Origin: Protea cynaroides
Lineage: Eukaryota > Streptophyta > Magnoliopsida > Proteales > Proteaceae
NCBI GenBank assembly: GCA_028583415.1
Contig: CM053274.1
Location: forward strand, 87,621,902-87,685,901
Reading direction: 5' to 3'
Length of the DNA stretch: 64,000 bases
Below the pieces are notes generated by a model. That model saw only the letters and a list, made by a program, of their open reading frames with translations, searched no databases and was not told where the DNA came from. Each line of letters opens with the position of its first letter. Position 1 is the stretch's first letter. Below are positions 50,563 to 61,251 of the stretch, piece after piece. The translations under genes and the position numbers were made by a program.

Positions 50563-53500
50563 AACCCAATGTCAGTTTTTCTATTTTGACTTCCCCCTCG
50601 GGCGTGATCGAAAAATACACAAAAAATGGTTTCAAATCTCAAGAAATTTCTGCATGAAGCGATATACATGCTAACTGGAAAAAAAGTGAAAAAAGTTCAG
50701 TATTAAATGATAACAAGGCAATATGAATAACTGAGTTATAAAATCTGCTTAACTAGGTGCCAAGGCAACTAGGTCAGTCCCAGACATAGGCTATAGAATT
50801 CATAGGATGTTAAAAAACCTAGGCACTCACCTAATGTTTCCAACTTTCAAGTGACGGCTCAGGCATTGAGTAAAATCACTGTGCTATTTTTGTTCCAGGT
50901 GATAAGATGAGTTTAGTATTATAGCCAGAAGTATTTGAATGGATGCATGTAAGATTGCACAAGTACAAACAAATTTAATCCCAGTGACATAAATATATAT
51001 TCAAATCACCATAAAAGTAAGGTTTATGTCTCGGGTTATATGGAACATGATGTACTTAGGATTTACCCTATCGTATAGCTTATATGGAATTTGGTGATGC
51101 CCTCCCCCTCCTCCTCTCTAGTGAATTGCCACCCACAAGAATGGGAAAAGAATATTGAAATTCAAACCACTGCGAATATTTAAATTCAATTAAAATTTGC
51201 TTACCAAATTTTAGAAGGATAAATGTCAAAAGTAGTTTTTGAGAACTCAGAGCAACCCCAGTACTAGACAATTGACCAGGCACCTAGCTGTTTTGTCAAA
51301 CTGATGATAAACCATGTATTAGTTATAAGGATGGCAAAGAGGTCATAAGGAACCTACCCCCAAGAACAAGCATTATTGATTAAACACTTTTAGGCTATCC
51401 AGTGCTGGGGCTAAGGAATACCATGATGTTGGAACAAGAATTCAATCTGGCAAAGAAAATGGGAAAATACTACTTTCATTACGTGAGCACAAGTTTTCTC
51501 TCAGATAAAAAGTATCTGGCATTTCCATTTAGAATAGACTTGCTTTGATTTACTAGAAATAGCCAATAGTCGGAGGCTCTAAGCGTCATCAAGAAAGTCT
51601 CCAAATAAGCTTGGCCATTACACAGTTCAAGCTTAACAGTGAACTTCTGCTGAATGTATGAGTAAGTTTGCACCGTTCTTGAAAAGAGCCATAACCTGGA
51701 AAGGATCCCACTTCTGCAGGTGACCGGATGGGGCAGACTGGGTTTGGTCATAACCTTCAGCATTTTTTTGCACAAAAAGGTCACCCTCAGATTCAAACCA
51801 CACTCTTCACACTTGCAGCTCAAGCATTGACATGTTCTTGAAACAGAATTTCCAAATTCATCAAAATTTTGAGATCTATGATCAATATCACTGAAACCAA
51901 TGCCAGTCTCTTTGGTGAAAGAAAGCCGTCCTCATCTATTAGGAAACTACTAACCCAAAAAGGAGGGGGGGGGGAGCTTATACCAGAAGAAGGTAATCAA
52001 GCACTCACCACCTGTCCCAGTGAACAGATTTGCAAACCCCTGGTATGCATAAAGTCAGTTAATGTCCTCCCATCAACTGAAGAAAGTTCAAGGGAGCCAA
52101 AATCTGCAACCTAATAACAGTTGAAGAGACATCAATCAAAATGTAAGGTCCCATGAAACATCAGGGGCAAGAAATTTTTGTGAGTGAAGGAAAGCCAATT
52201 TTACCAGTTTCGGAAGTGCAGTATAAGCATAGTGTTTATGAGCCATCTCAATCAATTCATCTGGCGACTGCCACCATGCATGAGTCAGATAGCATATAAC
52301 GATACCAAGGTCCTTGAGGTTTCAAGGAAAAACAACTTAACACATATGCCAGAGTAAATATAAAGGGGAACAAACCTTGAGGTGAAGACCAGTTTCTGAT
52401 TATTTAATGCTGAAATGCTGATTCAGGGAGCAGCTTTTTCAACTTCATTTCCTTTTCTAATCTTGTTTTTCTAATTCCTTGAGATCAGTGGTATATGATT
52501 TCTTGCTCATGTCTCCGTTACACATAGGACTTCCCTTTGCTTGCTCACTTTTGCTAATCTTGTCATCTATCTTTTTCCTAATTTCCTTGAGAAGCCCACC
52601 TTGTTTTCCAAGACCCTTAACATTTGGCTCAACCTTAGCTTCTTCAGTTATCTTAGACTCAGTCTTCCCTGAAGCCTGATTTTGCAAATGTTGCACCCAG
52701 CATGCTCCAAGCTCCCATCTGATAGACCTCCTCTGTTTATTGGCTTCTTCTTGCAACTTTGCCAGGCTGTCCCCTATTACTTTTCTTACCAAAGACCTAC
52801 CAGATTTTAAATCTTCAGCATCTGCATTATGTGAAAGGTGAACTCCACTTGATGTTCGAGGTGTAGGTGCTGTGTCTGGTAGCATTCTCAAGCTGAGAAG
52901 CAATTCCAAAAGCAAACCAGGAACAATTAATCAAAGTGGTCTGTTGTTTCTTAATCTGTTTCTATATATATCATATATATATATATAGATATATATTAAA
53001 GATATTTTTATGAATCTGATTAGCACTGGAAAAAGTATAAGCCCCACAAGGATATCCATGTTTGGATTTCATAAGCACTGTGAATCCAAGATATCCCAAG
53101 GGACCTACCTGCTGACATTCAAGGCATTGGCACCACCATCAGGCTGATCCTCAATTTCAAAATCCTGAGGCAAAGGGCTATCCTTCCAATTAATTGGCAC
53201 ACAGTCATACGATAAATTAAGTTTAAAAATTACATCATCTAAAGCCCGGCTGATTTGCTGCAGCAAAATCAACCAAAGAGTGACTCCTGAGAAGCTGTTT
53301 CCCTGCAGGGTAAAACCCTTCTCGGGAGGCAACGATTGTCACTGGTTTCCCATTACAAACCCGAACCTGCACACAACCATTCCGAAGTCTAAACTCTGTA
53401 AACATGCAATTACGCCAATAACAAACCCCAACCAAAAAATTAATAAAAATTAATTACTTGGAAAGGAAAAACTTACATCAATTTGGAAGAAATCATCTTC

Positions 53501-54244
53501 GGTTTTATCCTGAAGGAATGGAGGGGAAGACCTCTTAATTTCTGCATAAGAGACGACAACATAGAGAAACAAACAAAATCCAAATTCAATTCTTTGTGAA
53601 ACAATGACATTAAAACAATAAAAATCCCAGAACTCAACAACACCTTGCCCAAAGTACTAGGAGTCAGCTGAAAAATGCACAGAAGAGTATAACAAAACTA
53701 CAAGAATTGAAGAAAAAAGAAACCCGCATCAAAAACCAAGAAAAACCCACTTGAATAACGAACAGAAAAAAGAACCCAATTTCAAGAATCGAAGAACGAA
53801 ACCTACATTGCGCCGGTGGCGTAAGGTCTGAGAACGAAAAGAAATCGTAGAACTGGCCCAGCTTTGGTGGAGGACAAATCGAAGGGATATCCCCCTCGTC
53901 CGTTGCCGCCTCCGCAGCATAGACGGTAACCGTAGCTTCAGACTTCCCTTCTTTACTAACTTTGTTGCCATTTCCACCTTTGTGATTTCCACAAACCATG
54001 ACACTCGACTTCTTATTTCCGGCTTTCGTTTTCGAATTGGGTTCACCAGCAATACCATTGTCAGCAAGTGAATCGACCGAGGCGTCGCCATCATTCGAGC
54101 TGGGTTCCTTTGGACCGGCTGTACCGGCTTCTTTGGAAATCGATCGTCCACCATGTTTGGGAGAAAGCGAAGAAGAGCCGAAGGAGGTTGTGCAGGCAAC
54201 AATGTCTAGAAGCCGTCGAACATGGGCGACGGCGAGTTCTTCCG

Positions 54245-54379
54245 GGGTTAGGTTTCCTGCAGCCGTGCAGCTTCTACAGTCTCATCTAGACCATTCAGAT
54301 CGTATCTACATGTGCACAAATGTAATCCAACGATTCAGATGAGACTACAGGGCTGTATGACTGCAGAGGATCCAAGCCC
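54245..54379. mobile_element. 135-bp MITE inside an exon of the REC/TSS pseudogene
   Basis: The element starts GGGTTAGGTTTCCTGCAG and its other end reads GGGCTTGGATCCTCTGCAG in reverse complement, so the termini are inverted repeats of about 18 bp with weaker similarity further in. It is flanked by a perfect 10-bp direct repeat, AGTTCTTCCG, at 54235-54244 and 54380-54389. Removing one repeat and the element would make the EDYTEEL and LAVAHVRR coding continuous. A 9-10-bp duplication suggests a Mutator-like origin; class is inferred. Confidence 0.88.
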
Positions 54380-56030
54380 AGTTCTTCCGTGTAATCCTCT
54401 GCGCGAGAGACATTAGTGGCTTCAGCAAGTCAGTTGTGTGAAAAGCCGGTAGTAGTTTAATAACATGAGTTTAGGCTTCCATATCGTCGGATTATAGAGG
54501 GTATGAATCAATGCTTTGATGATATGCTAATCCAACCATCAGAAGGCCTTTTGATTACCTTCCACCATGGTGAGATGGAAAAGTTTGAGCTAGACAATCT
54601 CCAACGAGTCTTTCAACCTGGCGCCTCAGATCTGCTGGATGAAGAAAGGTAGTTGGTCGTTGCGGTTCCACACCCCCACTCCTCCTCTGGTGGGTTTCTT
54701 TCCCATGTGTGCCGTGCACGATATAAATCCCCCTTCCTGAGTGATGCGGTAATTTTAACCATTGATGATATAGAAAATGGTCTAAAGACTCTAAACAAGA
54801 CATACGGTCAAATTTCAAGTTCAATCATTTTTCTTATTCATCCTTCATTTTTATTCACCAATAATTTATCACATAACGTACTCTGATTGGATTGAAACTT
54901 GACATCCGACCATTGATTCTACCCGTCTGTATAATTTCAGTTCTTCATGATCTATCACATGTAGATCTAAGCACTCATGACCATAGTAAATTAGAGTGGA
55001 CAGTAAAAAAAAATGGTACATTTACCTATAGATGTTAGACATATTCGTAGTCAATAATGCTTTTTAAATATTCGTTGTAAAAAATATATATATATATATG
55101 TATTTAATACATGTTTAATACCTTGTTTAAAATAAAAATAGGATTATATATCTGTTTTTTAGGACCAAACAACCTTCACTTACTAATTTTAAGTCTCAAA
55201 TACAGTTTTCCAATGAAATCTTTATTTTTCTTCTTAAAAATTTTAAAAAAAAAATCTACTACAAAATTTAGTAAAATTTAAATCTGATTTGGGATGTTTT
55301 TGGATTTAGTTAAACGTTATTTTCATTTTGATTTGACTTTTACTTTTCTGTTTTCTTATTTTCCTTGCAACAAGGCAGAGCCTCTGTTTAAGTATAAAAT
55401 ACCTAAAATTATAATAAATTAATAAAAATATAATATTTTGAAACAAAAGAAAATAAACTTTGTGTCCTTTCATTTTACTTAATATTAATAGGAACCTTGC
55501 AATACTTGGGAATTTCTTCACATTCTTTTCATTTTTAACCATTTTATATGGAATCAGACGAAGCATATAAAGATATAAGTACATGGAATTGAAGAAGCTT
55601 ATTCTCATTTATTATCGTGCTTTAATGTTTAAGATACATAGAAAGAGCATATCATAAGGAGATATCTGAAACATACCTCGTGAGACAAGGAGTAGTTGGT
55701 CAAATGGCGCGTGTCGACATGGACGGTTGAAAGTTTTCGGACATCCAAGATCTTGTCCGTCGAAATTCCTTGTATTCACCACCAAACCTCAATAAATCGA
55801 ATTCAATTAATTTAAAGACAATAAATTATCAATTGTCACAAGGATCTGTTATTTTTTCAAATATTACGTATCTATTATATCACATGAACAAACCATATGT
55901 AAATTATAATCATTACATAACAAGAGCATGGTGTAGATTAGTCATGTGTCAAAATTCATATTTTAATTCAATCAAATATCCCATTTGTAATGACATATAG
56001 ATTCAAATCTTCTCATGTCCTTATATTGAC

Positions 56031-56229
56031 ATGAGGAAAATCCTGTGGCTGATAACCCTTTTTTTTTCCGGTGACTTTTGGCCGATATCAACTAAGTCCA
56101 ATAGGATCAGAATCGGTTTTGGCAGAGACTATGAGGAAAATCCTGTGGCTGATAACCCTTTTTTTTCCGGTGACTTTTGGCCGATATTGACTAAGTCCAA
56201 TAGGATCATAATCGGTTTTGGCAGAGACC
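56031..56229. repeat. 100-bp tandem duplication
   Basis: Copies at 56031-56130 and 56131-56229 each start ATGAGGAAAATCCTGTGGCT and end in AATCGGTTTTGGCAGAGAC. They differ mainly in the length of a T tract and a few bases, so the duplication is recent. Confidence 0.92.
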
Positions 56230-56529
56230 AATCCTGATCATCAAACTAATTATTAAAACCTTGAATGGGTCAAGCAATTAATTAGCGAGGTCTCTGGAAA
56301 AACTTTGTTACAGTAAGATCTTTGATTGAATGGATAAACATTTGGGATGTCCTATGCTTTGTTCTCTCATTTAAGCAAATAAGCAATGAAGTTCTCAATG
56401 GATCCAATTGGTTATAAGATTCAAAATAAGCAAAGGAGACATCACCCTAGAGTAATAATTAGAATTTAGAGATACAATATTCAAGTCACTTTAGCCAAGC
56501 CCTGCTGATTCTAAAATAACTTGTGATGG

Positions 56530-56880
56530 TATTAAGGCTCGAGAAAAGCGTTGCGTCCATGTGATAGTGTCCGTTTTGGGTCAAAGCCCGCATGGCTTTA
56601 AAACACATCAACATGGAAAAGGTTAACCCCTATTTATAAGCCATAAGTTCTCGCAACACCAAAATGATGAGGGACCATCTTAGTCGCCCCTCCTTATTTT
56701 TACCACAACAAAGGACCCTCCGTCAGAAGAGCTTGTTGTGTACCGCCAGGGTTCCCACAAACATCGCCAATGCTAAGGCCTAAGAGGATCGTTGCATGCA
56801 TGTAATATTGTCTGGCTGTCTGCTTTGGATTAAAGCCCGCACAGTTTAAAACACATCTAAACCCCCCCGGCGTTTACTTT
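56530..56880. repeat. Two diverged copies of a dispersed repeat (LTR or TRIM-like)
   Basis: GTGTCCGTTTTGGGTCAAAG, CCCGCATGGCTTTAAAACAC and CCTATTTATAAG (about 56570-56640) are diagnostic pieces of a common plant dispersed repeat. A second, poorer copy (TCTGCTTTGGATTAAAGCCC, GCACAGTTTAAAACACATC) follows at about 56815-56855. Confidence 0.55.
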
Positions 56881-58874
56881 TACTACAACAGATGGTTAGC
56901 TATTTTTAGGCAAATATTAAAGAGAGAGACCTAACCAGCTAGCTTTGCAATAAAATTTCAGAACATCAGTCCATATAGATCAAAATTTGAAAACAAAAAT
57001 ATTTCCTTTGAATCCTGATGTGTTTGAAATATAGTTTGGATTAAACCATGTCTCTGTTAGTTAGTGGGTATTGACATTGGCTGAGCCTTGGTTTCCTTCA
57101 GTACCAGAACACATCTTCTTTATAGGGTGCCTATTGCCCAACAAACAGTGGCTGTTCTATAATCATCTCCAACCATACTTGAAATTCATCCCTCCATCAA
57201 GCTCTATTGATTCCCAGCCAGACAAGAATGTTCGATTATGCTCCGAGGTTAAAAGAAGATGACTTCCAGTCTTCCACCCTTTGGTTGCAATTTTTACAGG
57301 ACTTCTTTTTCACACAGAGGTTGGTTCAAGGTAAGGCCTAATGGTGGCTGAGGACAGCACTGAAGAGCAAATAATGAAACTAGAAGTGCATCTGTTATCA
57401 GTATCACTACTCTGGAGTGATTCTGAAAGGCCTTTTATTCCTTAAGAGTGATAATCATCAGAATAGTATTTGATGCAAACTTAGTTCTCCTGTCTGATTC
57501 TTCAATTTTTAGCAATTGTGTAGTGGTTCTGTCAAAGCAAAAAATGTTTCACTTCTGCATCCAAAGAAGCACATCCATATTTTTGCAGGTTCTGCAGCCT
57601 TTGCAAGTGTTACACATTCTGATCAGAAGCTACAGAAACATTTGAGTGGATGCTGTTGGTTGCAAAATCTTAGTATGGAGAGGGAAGAAATAGAGCAGTA
57701 ACTATTTATGAAGGACTACTTTGGAAATTTTTCAAGCCTTCAATTAATTTATTTGGGATGTAAATCTACAACAGCAGAAATTAAACTCTTACAGGGCATT
57801 CAATTGTAAGCTCAAGATATATATGATTTGCATATAGGGATCTCTCCTTGAACTTGCTCATAACTCAAATTGACTCAGATTCTCTCAAAGAGTTTATACA
57901 TACAAAAAAGAGGACTTGATTGATCCAGATGGTTGAAATGCTAAGAAAAAAGTTATAAGAATATGATAGAGTTGTCCTTGAGCCTTTTAGTTTTCACTTT
58001 CCTCCTTCCTATAATAAAGCATGGTAGGAAATTATATTTCAAATGCAAACCAACCAATCTAATGGAGGATGCTTTGTAAGATTTATTCTTGTGGGTATTA
58101 TTAATTACTGGACTAATCGACTAGTGAGAGTCGACAATGTTCAGTTGGTCGGTTTAGGTTCGGTTCGTCATAGTTTAAAGATAAACCTATCCGATCCATT
58201 GTGGGAATGGATCAGGGTTTGGGATGGCATATATATACCTAGATTAAGAGTCTCTGCAACCTTAATTGCTCGTTCCTCTCTCGGCACCCATAAGCATTGA
58301 GGCAGAAAGGATCCCTCTATGATTGTGGAAAACTTAGATCAAAGCTATGTTACACAGTGGAAATTAATCCTCTACAGACAGTTATGTCTATTATTGATCT
58401 CCTACTTTTATATGTTCTAGTTATCTGCATGGACCCATAGGGTTGAGATGGAAACCCTATGATTAATTTAGTTTACTCTTTACATTCTTTTTCATGGTTC
58501 TTAACAAAGCCAAAAATATTATGGAGATGGCAATGGTTCTCTGAGTATGAATCCATTAAAATCACCAAGAAGTTCCCATCTGCAGAGAAAATGCAATTCA
58601 ACAGAATCATACTGAGGTAGACTTGCAAATCCACTCCACAATATTGGTAAAATGATTAATCTAGTAATGTATCCCTGGATAGGCTTGCCATAGTCATTAT
58701 TTCTAGGAGAGAATTAATCAACTAGGATGATTTTTGGATAAAGTTCCAACCATGCTGCAGACATAACTGGATTGCAAATAAAAAAAAAGGGGGAATCTGT
58801 AGCTGTGACAATATAGTGCTATCCTTCTAAGTTAAAATTTCAAGCTTTCTCTACAATAAAAATGGAAATGAACT

Positions 58875-59292
58875 TCAAGCTTCCTCTTCATTAGAGAAGG
58901 AAAACATGAGAAAGAGACACAGAGGAACAACCAAAAAGGCAACAGTCTTGAGCAACTCCTCTCCCTCTCTTGAAATCACCCCAATTCTTGACCAATCTCC
59001 ACTGTACCTGTGCAGAGAGCTCTTCATGGTTCAACCAGTGATACAAGAAGAAAAAGAAAGAGAGAGAGAGAGAGAGAGAGGAAACATACCCAGCATCAAT
59101 GAAGCCCAATGCAAAAACAGCAACAGCAGCTCGAGCTAGTAACACGTTTGAGACTCTCAATCCCAGTCGGGTTCTTGAGTTTTCAATCAGATCTCGTTTT
59201 TTGGCCCAAATGGGTCTGAATTTCCCATTTCTCTTGCTAAAAAGATAAGGAGATAGGCTACAGGAGATAAAGCTCTTTTCTGTGATCAGCAT
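58875..59292 (-). CDS. Small plastid-type membrane protein, function unknown
   Basis: Two exons, 59292-59090 and 59007-58875, joined in phase 2 across an 82-nt intron (GTATGT..CAG), give 111 aa. The N-terminus is Ser- and basic-rich (SFISCSLSPYLFSKRNGK), like a chloroplast transit peptide. The conserved-looking core is NVLLARAAVAVFALGFIDAG (49-68) followed by YSGDWSRIGVIS (69-80). A single strong membrane helix runs about 89-106 (TVAFLVVPLCLFLMFSFS), before an acidic end (NEEEA). An in-frame TAG nine nt before the ATG supports this start. I recall such proteins as uncharacterised in other plants but cannot name one. The next gene upstream, 1.6 kb away on the same strand, also looks plastid-related. 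The intron carries a CT repeat near its 5' end. Confidence 0.82.
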
Positions 59293-60912
59293 TTTCTGCT
59301 ACTATCCTTCAACTTTACAATGGATTAGTTGATGTTGCACCTAAGCCTTTTAGTATTGGTCCAACCACAAAAGGTACTATTTTGAACCGCCAGGCCCCCG
59401 GTTAGACCAATTATGAACCAAGTTTCATATCCTTCCCCTCTGATCTCTGGAAGAGTGAAGACTGAGAGTCAAAACCTCAAAACCTTAGCAGTGGAGTGAT
59501 CCGGCTCCTCTCAAGCAGCCTATCGCCCAGCGAATCCCCAGTGAAGGCTTCACTGGTCGCCATGTGGCACTCAAAGATCCAACGGCCCACGGTTAAAAGG
59601 AAGTCAACTTATCCCATTAGAATCTGGAGCCACCCTCACCTGCATTTGGTCGGTATTGGTTTTGGCTATGATTGATACTGATTTTCTTTTTGTTTTTTTA
59701 ATTTGTTAATCATATCAATCACGTGTCAATCATCCATTATTAGTTGCAAAACCAATCTGTATCAATATCGGATTGTTTTTGGCATCGACGGATACCATGT
59801 CCAATACTAATGCCCTGAACCTTGTGAGGGACCATAGGTTTATAATTAAAAATCACAGAAGGGCTGGATTGGTTCAACAGCAATTGGGAACCTGTTACCA
59901 CATTTTGGCTATTATCAGATTTGTGGATGTTACAATGTTGAATTGGTAAAATTTGAACTTGGTTATGTCTCACATTACTATCCTTCAAATAGATATATGT
60001 TCAACAAAAAAAAAAAGATATATATATGAATTTCAGGCTTCATTCGGACTAATTTTAGATGAAATGGTGAAAACAAATGATTGTGTATATAACCATTCAC
60101 ATGGTTCAAGTAATTAGTATCGGCAAATTCACATCAGCTTTGGACCTGATCGATCCCCGATCGAACCCCCGATTGGATTCTATTTTAACATTATTATATA
60201 TGGTATTGGCACATGCCATCTTCCCATTGGATCTGTATTAGACATTGTCAATACCGTGTTTGACACCTGGATTTAGAACCTTGACTCACAGCAACCATCT
60301 CATGGGGGAAGGGGATAAGTCTGTAGTCTTCCTGACTTCCCCCATCTTTATAACCTGAATAAACTACAGTTATATACAATCTACAAAGGTATTACTTTCT
60401 GATTTACCTCCGTTGGAGTTGATAGGCATTTTTCCTTTTTACCACCATAAAAAATGGTTTATCATTTGCCTCTTTTTCCATTATGCCTTTCACACATCTC
60501 ATTGCTTGAAAATCCATGAGGACATTAGGAATCAATTACCTTAAATTTCTTTGATCATGGAAGCTTGGATTGAGAATATATATATGGAACATGCAGGTGA
60601 GGAACCCATTCAGCTTTTGGCTGAGGCCTGTGCCATCAATAGCTCTGATATTAACCAACAGAACCCATTGGTAAGTTAAAAAAAAAACATCTAGATAACA
60701 AGGCTGAAACTACATTTGTATACAAGTTTGAAAGAATACAAAATTTTTATGCATATGATGATTGGCTTTGTGAATTGGAGTGGGAGTCTACTGTCGTCAA
60801 CAAGACTATGAGATTACAACAAACAGCAAAGGAGAATACACAATGAAGAAAACTGATGTTACTCTATGCAATGTTGTTCTGTTTGCTCAGCAACTTCTAC
60901 AAGCCGGGGACA

Positions 60913-61251
60913 TTATTTGTGGATTGGAGGCTCTCCCAACCATTTTGCACGGAAGCCTGTTCCCTTACAATCGGAGCAGCACATTGATCCCTTTAGGAAG
61001 GAAAACAATGTTAATGTTGTATTCAGAATATGTATGTTCATTGACCTATAGGATTAAGGAATGGAAATACAAGCTGGTTTTTCAAGTGCTTTCATTTTTA
61101 CCTTTCCAGCACATATAACGCAGTTGCTGTTCCTTGAATGCACTTGGCATAGCATGTTATCTCCAATCATGAAGAACCCTGTGCCTCCACACCATTTGCA
61201 TTCAACATGCCCATTTGAGTTACAAGTTGAACAAGCAATAGGTGTTGGTTG
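60913..61251 (-). CDS. DnaJ-type zinc-finger protein, 3' exons (partial)
   Basis: Two exons on the minus strand, 61251-61102 and 60990-60913, encode the last 75 residues. Four CxxCxxxG-type modules follow one another: CSTCNSNG, CKWCGGTG, CVICAGKG (its GK spans the splice) and CSDCKGTG, ending RAKWLGEPPIHK and TAA. This is the zinc-binding domain of DnaJ without a J domain, as in plant BSD2-like chloroplast chaperones (known: assist protein folding and assembly). A plastid location is inferred. The upstream exon, which should carry the start and transit peptide, was not found in 61252-64000; it may be small or beyond the window. The acceptor TGTGCAG and donor GTAAAA are clear. Confidence 0.85.

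Larger units (their letters stand above)
49922..50612. other. Rearranged plastid DNA insertion (NUPT)
   Basis: Three plastid-derived pieces lie end to end in an intron of the REC/TSS pseudogene: a trnV-GAC copy with flanks (49922-50040), part of the 23S rRNA gene in reverse orientation (50041-about 50325), and the spacer upstream of trnV followed by a second trnV-GAC copy (about 50338-50612). In plastomes these loci are kilobases apart, so the pieces were joined on or after transfer. Identification rests on recognised plastid tRNA and rRNA sequence. Confidence 0.9.
42242..54398 (-). pseudogene. Decayed REC/TSS-type CLU-TPR protein gene
   Basis: Segments match, in order, plant TSS / REDUCED CHLOROPLAST COVERAGE proteins (known: large cytosolic CLU-domain, TPR-repeat proteins). 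Traceable minus-strand exons: 54398-53807 (interrupted; AHVRRLLDIVACTT, LGQFYDFFSFSDLTPP), 53541-53477, 53366-53234, about 53205-53109 (IEDQPDGGANALNV), 52892-52376 (RSIRWELGACWVQHLQNQ), 52267-52205, 52110-52012, 49698-49378 (HEMVVRAYKHILQAVVAA), 49298-49206, 49114-49013, 48923-48819, about 44466-44379, 44274-42242. Lesions: a MITE in the first exon; a one-base insertion in SLVDLLQQ; most of the CLU region absent between 53234 and 53205; a frameshift after ELEKQD; a frameshift before NVDADI; a TGA in YHRMTAG; the central TPR exons missing between 48.8 and 44.5 kb; a TGA after EAVPKG; an indel near APPGTIV; frameshifts near EKPS and in the C-terminal WGDYS motif. The N-terminal exons are also absent. 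Introns are kept, so it is not a processed copy. Confidence 0.9.
54399..58874. other. Intergenic region, no supported gene
   Basis: The upstream exons expected for the REC/TSS copy are not here. The content is the 100-bp tandem repeat, two LTR/TRIM-like pieces and AT-rich DNA. ORFs at 57071 and 57448 do not resemble any family I know. Confidence 0.55.

Noticed and set aside
53998..54342. 114-codon plus-strand ORF with Ser/Pro-rich text
   Set aside because: It is the antisense shadow of the REC/TSS pseudogene exon and its MITE.
58891..59292. 133-codon ORF read straight through as one protein
   Set aside because: The C-terminal half after FIDAG is intron (CT repeat). Splicing at 59089 and 59008 restores a coherent reading frame.
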